A program made the position numbers and the translations under genes. A stretch of 64,000 nt of DNA from positions 62,001 to 126,000 of the forward strand of contig NZ_POTW01000001.1 of assembly GCF_003236295.1 (NCBI RefSeq), read 5' to 3'. This DNA comes from Jiangella anatolica. GTDB taxonomy: Bacteria; Actinomycetota; Actinomycetes; Jiangellales; Jiangellaceae. Under the pieces are notes generated by a model. That model saw only the letters and a list, made by a program, of their open reading frames with translations, was not told the origin of the DNA and searched no databases. Positions within the stretch are counted from its first letter, which is position 1, and each line of letters starts with the position of its first letter. Positions 1 through 8,664 of this stretch are shown here, piece by piece.

Positions 1-1005
1 ATCGCCGAGGACGACGACCTCGAGCGATGGACCCGCCCGGCGCCGGCCGTCGTCCACGTCCGGCCCGGCCAGGACGGCAGCGTCATCGCGCACGCCGACC
101 CGCACGCGTGGCTGGAGAACGACACGTACTACGCGATCTTCGGCGGGACCACGACGGGGAAGCCGGCGACGCTGTTACGGTCGGCGGACCTGGCGGACTG
201 GGAGTACCTGGGGGTCCTCCTGGACCCGGACCTCCCCGACACCGGCGAGGACACCGACGTGTCGTGTCCCGACTTCTTCCCGATCGGCGACCAGCACATG
301 CTGCTGTGCATCAGCCACAACAAGGGCTGCCGCTACTACCTGGGGGAGTGGCGGGACGAGCGGTTCGTCCCCGAGGTCCACGGCCGGATGAACTGGCACG
401 CGACGGACGTCTTCGCCCCGGAGAGCGTGCTGACCCCCGACGGCAGGCGGGTCATGTGGGCGTGGGCGTTCATCGAGGCGCCGTGGTCGGGCATCCAGAT
501 CCTGCCGCGCGAGCTGGACCTGCCCGGCGACGGGATCCTGCGCATCCGGCCGCTGCGTGAGCTGGAGCGGCTGCGCGCCGACGAGCGGAGCGTGCGGGGG
601 ATCGCGGTCGACGACGGATCCCGGCTGGTCAGCGACGTCGGCGGCGCTGCGCTCGAGCTCGCGGTCACGTTCGGGCCGGGCGCCGCGCGGCGCTTCGGCG
701 TCGCCGTGCACTGCGACGCGCGGGGCGGCGGCGGGCTCCGGATCGAGGTCGACCTCGACGCGGGCACGGTCTCGGCCGGCGCGGCCGCCGCGCCGTTCGA
801 TCCCGGCGACGAGGAGGTGACCCTGCGCGTCTTCGTCGACACTTACCTGGTGGACGTGTTCGCGAACGACCGGCAGGCGATCTTCCTCCCTCACTTCGCC
901 GACGCGGCGGACGTCCACGTCGCCGTCTTCGCCGACGGCGGCGACCGCGTCGCGGACCTCACCGCCTGGCGGATGACCTCGATGGACGAGGTGACGGCGC
1001 CATGA
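1..1005 (+). CDS. GH32-family beta-fructosidase-like glycosidase (5' end outside window)
   Basis: The frame is open from base 1, so the N-terminus, including the family's nucleophile motif, lies upstream; 334 residues are visible. A five-bladed propeller part is followed by a beta-sandwich from about residue 190, recognisable by the GH32-C stretch FVDTYLVDVFANDRQA. The family would hydrolyse beta-fructosides such as sucrose, inulin or levan. Two landmark motifs are altered. The usual FRDP reads HADP (residues 31-34), keeping the stabilising Asp. The usual ECP acid/base motif reads VSCPDFF (87-93), with Ser in place of the catalytic Glu. There is no sign of frameshift, so it may belong to a divergent subgroup or be a non-standard enzyme. 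Its stop overlaps the next start (ATGA), indicating an operon with the two genes downstream. Confidence 0.75.
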   Translation: MAEDDDLERWTRPAPAVVHVRPGQDGSVIAHADPHAWLENDTYYAIFGGTTTGKPATLLRSADLADWEYLGVLLDPDLPDTGEDTDVSCPDFFPIGDQHMLLCISHNKGCRYYLGEWRDERFVPEVHGRMNWHATDVFAPESVLTPDGRRVMWAWAFIEAPWSGIQILPRELDLPGDGILRIRPLRELERLRADERSVRGIAVDDGSRLVSDVGGAALELAVTFGPGAARRFGVAVHCDARGGGGLRIEVDLDAGTVSAGAAAAPFDPGDEEVTLRVFVDTYLVDVFANDRQAIFLPHFADAADVHVAVFADGGDRVADLTAWRMTSMDEVTAP

Positions 1006-2141
1006 CCCGGCTCGGCGGCGGCGCGGCGCCCGGATACGGGCCGGTGGCCGACGCGTTCGTCGCGGGACTGGCCGAGCCGGAGGCGTCGGGCGCGGCGCTC
1101 TCCGTCTGGCACGAGGGCCGGGAGGTCGTCGACGTCTGGGCCGGCGTCGCCGACGCCCGCGACGGACGGCCCTGGACCCGCGACACGGTCACCGTCCTCT
1201 TCTCCTGCTCGAAGGGGCTCGCGGCGCTCGTGCTCGCCCGGCTGCACGCTGCGAGCCGCCTCGACCTCGACGCGCCCATCGCCTCCGTGTGGCCCGAGTT
1301 CGCCGCGCACGGCAAGGGCGGCGTGTCCGTCGCCGACGTGCTCGCCCACCGAGCGGGCGTCTCCGCGCCGATCGCCGACCTCGGCCTCGACGACGTGCTC
1401 GACAGCTCCCGGTTCGCGGCCCGCCTCGCGGCGCAGGAACCTCTGTGGCGCCCGGGCACCGCACACGCCTACCACGCGATCACCTACGGGGCGATCGTGG
1501 AGGAGATCGTCCGGCGCGCGACCGGCCGCGAGCTGCATGACGTGTTCGCCGCCGAGATCGCGGCGCCGCTGGACGCCGACGTCTCGCTCATGCCCGACGC
1601 CGCTCTGCTGGCGCGAGTCGCGCACCTGACCACGACCCCGGCCTACACCCGTCGCGCGGCGGAGGCCGGCGAGTGGCTGGAACGTGCCGCGACGCTCGGC
1701 GGGGCGTTCCCGCGGACGCTCGTCGACGGCGACCGTGGGTTCAACGATCATCGCGTGCTCGCGGCGGGCCTGTCCGCGGCGGGCGGCATCGGCACCGCCT
1801 CGGGGCTGGCGCGGATCTGGGCCGCGACGGTGCGCGAGACGCGTGGCGTCCGGCTGCTCGGTGACGACGACGTCGCGCGCCTGTCCGCGGTGCGCAGCGA
1901 GGGGCCGTGGTTCTTCGATCCGCTCCCTCCGTATCCCCGGTGGGGCGCCGGCGTGCAGCTGGCGTCGGACGCGACGCCGTGGCTCACCCCGGCCTCGTTC
2001 GGCCACACCGGCGCCGGGGGTCAGGCGGGCTTCGCCGATCCCGGGCTCGGCATCGGGTTCGGCTACGTCAGCAATCGGATGGACGTGGCCGACCGGGTCT
2101 CTTCCATCCTCCAAGCGCTCGGGCGGGTGGTGCGCCGATGA
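1002..2141 (+). CDS. serine hydrolase, class C beta-lactamase/EstB-type esterase
   Basis: A 379-residue protein of the beta-lactamase/transpeptidase-like fold. It shows the Ser-x-x-Lys motif SCSK at residues 68-71 and a Tyr at about 157 (AYHAITYG) in the position of the family's catalytic Tyr. An HTGAGGQAGF stretch near the C-terminus matches the part that closes the active site in EstB-like esterases. No signal peptide is visible, so it is probably cytoplasmic. Known relatives hydrolyse short-chain esters and acetylated compounds rather than beta-lactams. The ATG overlaps the stop of the GH32-like gene, and its stop overlaps the GH116 start. A role in removing acyl groups from sugars handled by its operon partners is inference. 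Confidence 0.8.
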   Translation: MTRLGGGAAPGYGPVADAFVAGLAEPEASGAALSVWHEGREVVDVWAGVADARDGRPWTRDTVTVLFSCSKGLAALVLARLHAASRLDLDAPIASVWPEFAAHGKGGVSVADVLAHRAGVSAPIADLGLDDVLDSSRFAARLAAQEPLWRPGTAHAYHAITYGAIVEEIVRRATGRELHDVFAAEIAAPLDADVSLMPDAALLARVAHLTTTPAYTRRAAEAGEWLERAATLGGAFPRTLVDGDRGFNDHRVLAAGLSAAGGIGTASGLARIWAATVRETRGVRLLGDDDVARLSAVRSEGPWFFDPLPPYPRWGAGVQLASDATPWLTPASFGHTGAGGQAGFADPGLGIGFGYVSNRMDVADRVSSILQALGRVVRR

Positions 2142-4612
2142 CCCGCACGCCACGCCTCAGCGTCGCCGCCCCGATTCCGGCGACGTTCGCCCGCGCGGCG
2201 TTCCCGCTCGGCGGCATCGGGACCGGCAACGTCTCGCTCGGCGCTCGCGGCGAGCTGCGGGACTGGGAGATCCAGAACCGGTCCAACAAGGGCGGGGTCA
2301 ACCCGTGCACGTTCTTCGCGATCTCGGCGCGACCGGACGGGTCGGACCGGATCACCAGGGTCCTCGAGGCGTGGCCCGCCGGGCCGCGCGACTGGGCGCA
2401 GGGCACGGCCGGCGAGGCGGAGGGGCTGCCGCGGTTCGCGTCCGCGACGTTGCGCGGCGAGTACCCGTTCGCGCAGGTGGACTTCGACGACGACAGCGTT
2501 CCGGTCCGGGTCTCCCTGTTCGCCTTCACCCCGCTCGTCCCGCTGGAGCCCGACGACTCCGGCATCCCGGCGGCGGTGTTCCGGTACACCGTCGAGAATC
2601 CGGGGACGGTGCCCGTCTCCGTCTCGATCGCCGGCTCGCTGACCCACCGCGGCGGGCTGGAGCGGTCCGGCTCCTACCGTGGCCGCCAGTCCGTCGAGTG
2701 GCGCGAGGAACCCGGGCTGCGTGGGCTCGCGTTCGACGTCGACCTGGCGGCGACCGACCCGGAGTACGGCACGATGAGCCTGCTGACCAGCGCCTCCGAC
2801 GCGTCGGCGATACCGGGGTGGGTGGAGGGCCGGGCCGGCGACTTCTGGGCCGAGTTCGCCGCGACCGGCCGGCTCCGGCCGCTGCCGCCCGCGGAGTTCG
2901 GGCGCGAGGACCCGGCCTGGCTCGAGAGCGTCGACCAGGACCTGTGGCGGGAGCTGCTGACCCCGAAACGGCGCACCGGCTCGCTGGCGGCGACACAGGT
3001 CGTCCCTCCCGGCGAGGCCCGGGAGTTCGAGTTCGTGCTCGCCTGGCACTTCCCGAACCGCGTCAACGGGTGGGACGGCGACGTCCTGTTCTTCGAGGAC
3101 GGCGCCCAGCCCGAGCTGGGCATGACCCGCAACCACTACGCGACCCGCTGGCCGGACGCCTGGACCGCGGGCGTCTACCTGCTGCGCGACCGCGAGCGCC
3201 TGGAGCGCGCGACGAGCGCGTTCCACGCCGCGCTCTTCGGCAGCACCCTGGATCCGGCCGTGCTCCAGGCCGTGAGCGCCAGCATCGCGACCGCCCGCAG
3301 CACGACGTGCTTCCGGGTCGAGGACGGCACGTTCTTCGGCTGGGAGGGCAGCGACGGCGACGGCGGCTGGGGCGGCTCGTGCACCCATGTCTGGAGCTAT
3401 GCGCAGACGCTCGCGTGGCTCTTCCCCGGCCTCGAACGCGGCGCCCGCCGGGTGGAGTTCCTGGACGAGACCGAACCCGACGGCCGGCAGCGCTTCCGCG
3501 CCAACAGCCGGTTCGGCCGGCCGTTCGACTGGCCCGGCGCCGCCGACGGGCAGCTCGCGACGATCGTCCGGCTGCACCGCGAGTGGCGCTTCAGCGGCGA
3601 CGACGCGTTCCTGCGCGAGCTGTGGCCGGCCGCGCGCGCGTCGCTCGACTATGCGCTGCGCACCTGGGACTCCGACGGCGACGGCCTGCTCGAGGCGTTC
3701 ACGCACAACACCTACGACATCGAGTTCGCCGGGCCGGAGCCGCTCACCGGGATCCTGCTGCTGGCGGCGCTGCGTGCGGCCACCCGGATGGCGGCGCACC
3801 TGGGCGACGAGGACGCACGCGCCCGCTACGCGGCGCTGACCGGGACGGCGGAGCCGGCGCTCGACGCGCGCCTGTTCAACGGCGAGTACTACGTCCAGGA
3901 CGTGGCCGACGTCGACGAGCGGCAGAACCAGGTCGGGACGGGGGTGCTGAGCGACCAGCTCCTCGGCCAGTGGCACGCGCACCTCAACGGGCTCGGCGAC
4001 CTCCTGCCGCGCGAGCACCTGCGCAGCGCCGTGCACGCGGTGTACTCGCACAACTTCCGTGCCGACCTGCGCGCGCACCCCAACGCGAACCGCGCGTTCG
4101 CCTTCGGTGACGAGGGTGGTCTGCTGCTCGCGTCGTGGCCCCGCGGCGGCCGGCCCCGCTTCCCGATGCGGTACTCCGACGAGGTCTGGTCCGGCGTCGA
4201 GCACCACGTGGCGGCCGAACTCGTGTACGCCGGGTTCGTCGAGGAGGCGCTCACCCTCGTGCGCACGACGCGGGCCCGGCACACGGGCGAGACCCGCAGC
4301 CCGTGGGACGAGGTCGAGGCCGGGCACCACTACGCGCGGTCGATGTCCGCGTGGAGCCTGCTGCTGGCCTTCAGCGGCGTCCAGTACGACGCGGTCGCGC
4401 GGACGCTCGGCTTCGACCCCGTCGCCGACGGGACCTACTTCTTCTCGACCGGCACCGGCTGGGGACGGGCGACGATCGCGGACGACTCGATCGAGCTCGC
4501 CCTCGACCACGGCACGCTCGAGCTGGAGTCGCTGGAGCTGCGCGGCCGGCGGGTCGCGGGTCCGCTGGCCCTGACCGCCGGCCGCGGACCGGCTCAGCGG
4601 ATGCGGTCGTAG
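2138..4612 (+). CDS. GH116-family glycosidase (GBA2/DUF608-type)
   Basis: An 824-residue protein with the two-part architecture of GH116: an N-terminal beta-sandwich domain (about 1-330, opening with FPLGGIGTGNVSLGARGELR) and a C-terminal (alpha/alpha)6 domain (about 380-810). Diagnostic stretches are HNTYDIEF near residue 523 and, further on, DEVWSGVEHHVAAELVYAGF and EAGHHYARSMSAWSLLLAFS. The family includes bacterial beta-glucosidases and beta-xylosidases and the mammalian bile-acid beta-glucosidase. There is no signal peptide, so it should act on imported or small glycosides. I start it at the ATG overlapping the preceding stop; the open frame extends further upstream, but only across the serine hydrolase gene. 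The last 19 bases overlap the convergent reductase gene. Confidence 0.88.
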   Translation: MTRTPRLSVAAPIPATFARAAFPLGGIGTGNVSLGARGELRDWEIQNRSNKGGVNPCTFFAISARPDGSDRITRVLEAWPAGPRDWAQGTAGEAEGLPRFASATLRGEYPFAQVDFDDDSVPVRVSLFAFTPLVPLEPDDSGIPAAVFRYTVENPGTVPVSVSIAGSLTHRGGLERSGSYRGRQSVEWREEPGLRGLAFDVDLAATDPEYGTMSLLTSASDASAIPGWVEGRAGDFWAEFAATGRLRPLPPAEFGREDPAWLESVDQDLWRELLTPKRRTGSLAATQVVPPGEAREFEFVLAWHFPNRVNGWDGDVLFFEDGAQPELGMTRNHYATRWPDAWTAGVYLLRDRERLERATSAFHAALFGSTLDPAVLQAVSASIATARSTTCFRVEDGTFFGWEGSDGDGGWGGSCTHVWSYAQTLAWLFPGLERGARRVEFLDETEPDGRQRFRANSRFGRPFDWPGAADGQLATIVRLHREWRFSGDDAFLRELWPAARASLDYALRTWDSDGDGLLEAFTHNTYDIEFAGPEPLTGILLLAALRAATRMAAHLGDEDARARYAALTGTAEPALDARLFNGEYYVQDVADVDERQNQVGTGVLSDQLLGQWHAHLNGLGDLLPREHLRSAVHAVYSHNFRADLRAHPNANRAFAFGDEGGLLLASWPRGGRPRFPMRYSDEVWSGVEHHVAAELVYAGFVEEALTLVRTTRARHTGETRSPWDEVEAGHHYARSMSAWSLLLAFSGVQYDAVARTLGFDPVADGTYFFSTGTGWGRATIADDSIELALDHGTLELESLELRGRRVAGPLALTAGRGPAQRMRS

Positions 4613-5178
4613 ACGAGGGACAGCATGCCGTGCTCGCCCTTGGCCTCGCTCGCCAGCGACCACTGGGCGCCCGGCAGGCCGTCGTCGAAGAGGCGGGGGC
4701 CGTCGCCGAGGAAGATGGGGAAGACGGTGAGGGCCAGGCGGTCGACGAGGTCGGCGGCGAGCAGGGCCTTGATGACGCTCGCGCTGGAGAGCACGAGGAT
4801 GTCGCCGCCCTCGGCCGCCTTGAGCTCGCCGATCGCGTCGGCCGTGGGCCGGTCCACGACCGTGGTGCGCTCCCACGGCGCCTCGGTGAGCGTGGAGGAG
4901 AAGACCACCTTGTCGGTGCCGACCAGCCACGTCGCGAAGCCCTCGTCGCGGGGGTCGACGCCGGGGGCGCCGATGATGGTCGGCCAGAAGCCGAGGAAGC
5001 CCTCGGCGTTGACGCGGCCCATGACGGCGGTGGTGGCCGGCTCCCAGAGGCTGGTCAGGTGGTCGCGGGCGACGTCGGTGACGGCGTAGGGCATGACCCA
5101 GGCCATGTCCCGCGGGTCCGGGCCGCTGTAGCGGCCGTCGAGGGAGAGGGCGATGTTGGTGACGACGCGGCGGCTCAT
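4594..5178 (-). CDS. dihydrofolate reductase family protein (RibD C-terminal domain)
   Basis: A 194-residue single-domain protein of the RibD-C/DHFR-like fold. It opens with VVTNIALSLDGRYSGPDP and carries the late LVDRLALTVFPIFLGDGPRLF motif typical of this group. Such proteins bind NADPH; most are uncharacterised, and few are true dihydrofolate reductases. Its ATG overlaps the stop of the upstream ArsR-SRPBCC fusion gene (ATGA), so the two should be transcribed together from the promoter near 6016-6045. The pairing of a RibD-C protein with an ArsR-AHSA1 protein is common in actinomycetes, but its job is not established. A second member of the family, also beside a transcription regulator, lies at 44544-45122. 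Confidence 0.85.
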   Translation of the reverse strand: MSRRVVTNIALSLDGRYSGPDPRDMAWVMPYAVTDVARDHLTSLWEPATTAVMGRVNAEGFLGFWPTIIGAPGVDPRDEGFATWLVGTDKVVFSSTLTEAPWERTTVVDRPTADAIGELKAAEGGDILVLSSASVIKALLAADLVDRLALTVFPIFLGDGPRLFDDGLPGAQWSLASEAKGEHGMLSLVYDRIR

Positions 5179-6008
5179 TCGGTGCTCCTCAGGGTGGTGT
5201 CGGACAGGGTGGTGACGAGCTTGTCGAGGCTCTGGCCGAAGCCGATCTCGATGCCCGCGATGAAGTCAGCGGATTCGACGGTGCTGTCTGCGATGACCAG
5301 CTCGACCGCCAGCTCCGTCCCGGCGCCGCGGGGCCGCAGGTCGTAGGAGACGTGCGTGGTGAAGGCGCGGCTGCCGTCGGGCAGCAGCGGGGCGAGGCGG
5401 TAGGTGAGCCGCTCGCCGGGACGCACGTCCTCGACGACGCCCTCGGCGCGGCCGACGACCGCGTCGGAGCCGGTGGCGTCGTCGGCGTCGCGGTACTCGT
5501 GGACGATCGGCGCGCCGGGCCGGGCCTCGAAGAGCAGTTCGGAGACGCGCAGGTCCTCGGGGGTCCACCAGTGGGCCAGCAGGGCCGGTTCGGTCAAGTG
5601 CCGCCAGACCAGCTCGGGGCCGGCCGGCAGCTCCCGGACGAACCGGAAGGAGCGGCCGTCGGCCCAGCCGGCCTCGTCCGCGGCGAGCCGCTCGGCCTCC
5701 ACGCTGAGCCCGTAGCGCTCGAAGGTCGACTGCGGGCCGGTGGCCTGCTCGGCGGAGTCGGCGAGGCGGCCGAGCGCGGCGGCCAGCTCACGCAGCGGCC
5801 CCGCGCTCAGCGCGTAGATGGTGCGCTGGCCGCTGCGCCGGGAGGTGACGACACCGGCGCGCTCCAGCGTCTGCAGATGCTTGGTCGTCTGCGGCTGGCG
5901 GGCCTCGGCGAGCTGGGCGAGGACCCCGACGGGGCGGGGCCGCTCGGCCAGCAGTCGCACCAGTCGCCAGCGGGCCGGGTCGGCCAGTGCGGAGAGCATC
6001 GCGTCCAT
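5175..6008 (-). CDS. ArsR-family HTH regulator fused to SRPBCC (AHSA1) domain
   Basis: A 277-residue fusion. Residues 1-90 form an ArsR winged helix (MDAMLSALADPARWRLVRLL, then the recognition segment RQPQTTKHLQTLERAGVV). Residues about 125-275 form an SRPBCC/AHSA1 ligand-binding domain (FVRELPAGPELVWRHLTEP, then AHWWTPEDL). The N-terminal part should bind DNA and the C-terminal part a hydrophobic ligand. I chose the ATG at 6008 rather than the longer frame at 6029, because a good promoter puts the transcription start on this very A. The message is therefore probably leaderless. A palindrome between the -35 and -10 elements suggests autorepression. The RibD-C-type gene follows with an ATGA overlap. 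Confidence 0.85.
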   Translation of the reverse strand: MDAMLSALADPARWRLVRLLAERPRPVGVLAQLAEARQPQTTKHLQTLERAGVVTSRRSGQRTIYALSAGPLRELAAALGRLADSAEQATGPQSTFERYGLSVEAERLAADEAGWADGRSFRFVRELPAGPELVWRHLTEPALLAHWWTPEDLRVSELLFEARPGAPIVHEYRDADDATGSDAVVGRAEGVVEDVRPGERLTYRLAPLLPDGSRAFTTHVSYDLRPRGAGTELAVELVIADSTVESADFIAGIEIGFGQSLDKLVTTLSDTTLRSTE

Positions 6009-6012
6009 GAGC

Positions 6013-6056
6013 ACGAGTATTCTCCACAACGAATATTCGTGTCAAGGAATAGTTCT
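6013..6056 (-). promoter_or_regulatory. leaderless promoter and palindromic operator of the ArsR-SRPBCC gene
   Basis: Read on the minus strand, TTGACA (6045-6040) and AATACT (6021-6016) are separated by 18 bases, and the -10 ends 7 bases before the ATG at 6008. Between them lies the perfect 12-bp palindrome ACGAATATTCGT (6029-6040). Partial copies flank it (ACGAGTATTCT at 6013-6023 and AGGAATAGTTCT at 6045-6056). This is the classic position for an ArsR-type repressor site. The assignment to this regulator is inference from adjacency. Confidence 0.7.
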
Positions 6057-6058
6057 GC

Positions 6059-7081
6059 CTAGAGTGTGAGCAGCACCTTCACGGCGCGGCGCTCGTCCAT
6101 CGCCCGGTAGCCCTCCGCGGCCTGGTCCAGCGGGAGGCTGAGATCGAAGACGCGGCCCGGGTCGATGGTGCGGTCCCAGATGAGCCGGATCAGGTCGGGC
6201 AGGAACCTGCGGACCGGCGCCGGGCCGCCGAGGGTGTGGATGCCGGCGAAGAACAGCTCATCGCCGGGGATGGACACGCCGTGGTTCACCCCGACGTAGC
6301 CGAGGTGCCCGCCGCCGCGGGTCGCCCCCACGGCCTGCATGAACGACTCCTGCGTGCCGACGGCCTCGACGACCGAGTGGGCGCCCAGGCCGCCGGTGAG
6401 CTCCTTGATCCGGCTCACGCCCTTGTCGCCGCGCTCCTCGACGATGTCGGTGGCGCCGTAGTGGCGGGCCAGCTCCTGGCGGTCGGGGTGACGGGACATG
6501 GCGATGACGCGCTCCGCTCCGAGCTGCCGGGCGGCGAGGACGGCCATCAGCCCGACCGCGCCGTCCCCGACGACCGCGACGGTCTTGCCGGGTCCGGCCT
6601 CGGCCGCGACGGCGGCGAACCAGCCGGTCCCGAGCACGTCGGAGGCGGCCAGCAGCGACGGGACCAGCTCGGGATCGGGCTGCCCCGGCGTGGCCACGAG
6701 CGTGCCGTCGGCGTACGGGATGCGGGCCCGCTCGGCCTGGGTGCCCACGACCTGGGAGACGAACTGGGCGTGGACGCACTGGGACTGGAAGCCGGACCGG
6801 CAGATCTCGCAGGTGTTGTCGGAGATGACGAACGAACCGACGACGAAGTCGCCGACCGCGATGGTCCTGACCTCGCTGCCGATCTCCTCCACGACGCCGA
6901 CGTACTCGTGGCCCATCGGGGCGTGGTCGACCGGCTCGATCCCGCGGTACGGCCACAGGTCCGAGCCGCAGATGCAGGTGGCCGTGAGCCTGATGACGGC
7001 GTCGGTCGGGTCGATGATCCGGGGGTCGTCGCGCTCCTCCACGCGCACGTCTCCGGGGGCATGCATGATCACTCCACGCAT
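6059..7081 (-). CDS. zinc-dependent alcohol dehydrogenase (MDR family)
   Basis: A 340-residue medium-chain dehydrogenase. The catalytic-zinc site is indicated by TCICGSD (Cys in the first position) and GHEYVG. The Rossmann motif is VVGDGAVGLMAV, about residue 168. The structural-zinc loop reads DNTCEICRSGFQSQC, so three of the usual four Cys are present. The substrate is unknown; the family oxidises alcohols or polyols with NAD(P). The start is the ATG at 7081 preceded by GAGGAG at a suitable distance; the longer open frame upstream runs through the neighbouring SDR gene out of frame. It lies 35 bases downstream of that SDR gene and probably shares its transcript from the XRE regulator gene. 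Confidence 0.87.
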   Translation of the reverse strand: MRGVIMHAPGDVRVEERDDPRIIDPTDAVIRLTATCICGSDLWPYRGIEPVDHAPMGHEYVGVVEEIGSEVRTIAVGDFVVGSFVISDNTCEICRSGFQSQCVHAQFVSQVVGTQAERARIPYADGTLVATPGQPDPELVPSLLAASDVLGTGWFAAVAAEAGPGKTVAVVGDGAVGLMAVLAARQLGAERVIAMSRHPDRQELARHYGATDIVEERGDKGVSRIKELTGGLGAHSVVEAVGTQESFMQAVGATRGGGHLGYVGVNHGVSIPGDELFFAGIHTLGGPAPVRRFLPDLIRLIWDRTIDPGRVFDLSLPLDQAAEGYRAMDERRAVKVLLTL

Positions 7082-7116
7082 CGGTGGTTTCTCCTCAGGT
7101 CTGCTGGTGCGGGTGG

Positions 7117-7782
7117 TCAGGGTGCCGGCTGTGCGGCGTAGACGCGGAACCCGTCCGGGTGGGCGTGCAGCCGCCAGAGCCGGTCCGCGAGCACGGCCGG
7201 ATCGTTGTCCGGGTGCCCGGGCTGGATCGCGCCGGGGATGATGAGCTGCCCGACGTGGATGTTCTCGGGTGCCAGGGCCTCGTGCAGCATCCGGGCGTAG
7301 GCGCTCTCCCCGGCGAACGCGACGGACGTGCCGGCCACGTTCGGGTTGGGGTGCGCGCCGGAGCCGCCGTTCACGAAGAGCACGCTGCCGCGGCCGAGCG
7401 ATCGCATGCCGGGCAGCACCGTGCGCACGGCGGTGACCGGGCCGAAGATGGCGAACTCGACCGCTGCGGCCAGGTCGTCGACGGTGGTCTCCAGGACCGG
7501 TCGGAGGAACTCCCGCTGCGGCAGCGGGCTGTACTGGAGCACCTCGATCGGCCCCAGTTGCTCCGTCGCCCGGCCGAGTGCGGCGATCAGGGTCGCCGGC
7601 TGACGGACGTTCGCGGCGTAGCCGCGGGCGGTCAGGCCTTCGCCCCGCAGGGCGCCCGCGAGCTCGTCGACGTGCTCCTGGCTGCGGGAGAGCAGCGCGA
7701 CGCTGTGTCCCTCGCTGCCGAAGCGGCGTGCGGCCGCGGCGCCGAGGCCGGGTCCGGCGCCGACGATGGCGATCGTGGTCAT
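7117..7782 (-). CDS. SDR-like NAD(P)-binding protein lacking the YxxxK signature
   Basis: A 221-residue protein with an N-terminal SDR Rossmann fold (AIVGAGPGLG at residues 4-13, then LLSRSQEHVDELA). It is short for a classical SDR (about 250). In the region where Tyr-x-x-x-Lys should follow the catalytic Ser, it reads GESAYARMLHEALAP, so the Lys is missing. It is a clear paralogue of the protein at 10406-11086, which has the same defect. It may bind a nucleotide without ordinary SDR catalysis or use other residues. Its ATG overlaps the stop of the XRE regulator gene, and the zinc dehydrogenase follows, so the three form an operon. Confidence 0.8.
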   Translation of the reverse strand: MTTIAIVGAGPGLGAAAARRFGSEGHSVALLSRSQEHVDELAGALRGEGLTARGYAANVRQPATLIAALGRATEQLGPIEVLQYSPLPQREFLRPVLETTVDDLAAAVEFAIFGPVTAVRTVLPGMRSLGRGSVLFVNGGSGAHPNPNVAGTSVAFAGESAYARMLHEALAPENIHVGQLIIPGAIQPGHPDNDPAVLADRLWRLHAHPDGFRVYAAQPAP

Positions 7783-8654
7783 ACGTGCTCCGCACGCTCG
7801 GGCGCGGCGGCCTCCCTCGTCGCGGCCCAGGAGGCCAGCAACGCGAACTTGTCGGCGGAGTCCGTGCCGGGCGGGGCGCTGTAGGTGACGATCTGCAGCC
7901 CGCTCTCGCCCGACAGCTCGAACACGTCGAAGGCGACCTCCAGGAGGCCCACCTCGGGGTGCCGGAAGGCCTTCACGCCGGTGCGGTGCCGGTGCACGTC
8001 GTGCGCGGCCCAGTCCTGCCGGAACTGGGGGCTGCGCGTCGCCAGCTCGCCGATCAGGCCGGTGAGCTGCGTGTTCAACGGGTCGCGGCCGGCCTCGAAC
8101 CGGATGATCGCCGCGACCGTGCGCCGGGCGAGGGTCCAGTCGACGTAGAAGTCCTGGGCGCGCGGGTCCAGGAAGATGAACCGGGCGATGTTCGGCACGC
8201 CGTCGGTGTCGAAGTGCGGCGCGTACAGAGCGCGGCCCATCAGGTTGGCGGCGACGAGGTCCTGGCTCGCGTTGTGCACGATGGCCGGCACGGTCAGGTG
8301 GTCCAGCACGCGCTGCACCGACGTCCGCACCGCCTGCTCGGCCGGTCCCGGACGCCGGGCCCTCGCCGTCGCCGGCGCGGTGCGCGCCAGGTCGAACAGG
8401 TACTCGCGCTCGGCGTCGTTGAGCTGGAGCGCCCGGGCGATCGCGCCCAGCACGCTGTCGGACGCGCCCCGGATGTTCCCGCGCTCCAGCCGGGTGTAGT
8501 AGTCGAGGCTGACGCCGGCCAGCAGCGCGACCTCCTCGCGGCGCAGGCCCGGCACCCGCCGCGGCCCGCCGATGTCGGGGATCCCCGCCCGTTCCGGCGT
8601 GAGGTTCGCCCGGCGCGACACCAGGAAGTCCCTCACCTCGCCCTTCGTGCTCAT
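7779..8654 (-). CDS. XRE-family HTH regulator with MmyB-like ligand-binding domain
   Basis: A 291-residue regulator. The N-terminal helix-turn-helix includes GLRREEVALLAGVSLDYYTR (about residues 35-54) and LERG. The rest, from about residue 105, is the MmyB/PAS-like ligand domain common in actinomycetes (for example ALYAPHFDT and FRQDWAAHDVHRHRTGVK). I start at the ATG at 8654 (MSTKGEVRDFL), the usual N-terminus of this family, instead of the longer frame at 8684. It heads the operon with the SDR-like and zinc-dehydrogenase genes and probably controls them, since members of this family commonly sit next to the oxidoreductase genes they regulate. Confidence 0.87.
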   Translation of the reverse strand: MSTKGEVRDFLVSRRANLTPERAGIPDIGGPRRVPGLRREEVALLAGVSLDYYTRLERGNIRGASDSVLGAIARALQLNDAEREYLFDLARTAPATARARRPGPAEQAVRTSVQRVLDHLTVPAIVHNASQDLVAANLMGRALYAPHFDTDGVPNIARFIFLDPRAQDFYVDWTLARRTVAAIIRFEAGRDPLNTQLTGLIGELATRSPQFRQDWAAHDVHRHRTGVKAFRHPEVGLLEVAFDVFELSGESGLQIVTYSAPPGTDSADKFALLASWAATREAAAPERAEHV

Positions 8655-8664
8655 GTCCACCACG

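Noticed and set aside
2063-4930. A 955-codon minus-strand open frame across the GH116 gene.
   Set aside because: Same reasoning: no family motifs, arginine-rich composition, overlaps a well-supported gene on the other strand.
6059-7795. Possible fusion of the SDR-like and zinc-dehydrogenase genes in one frame.
   Set aside because: The upstream part of that frame is not the SDR frame; a ribosome site and the normal dehydrogenase N-terminus start at 7081.
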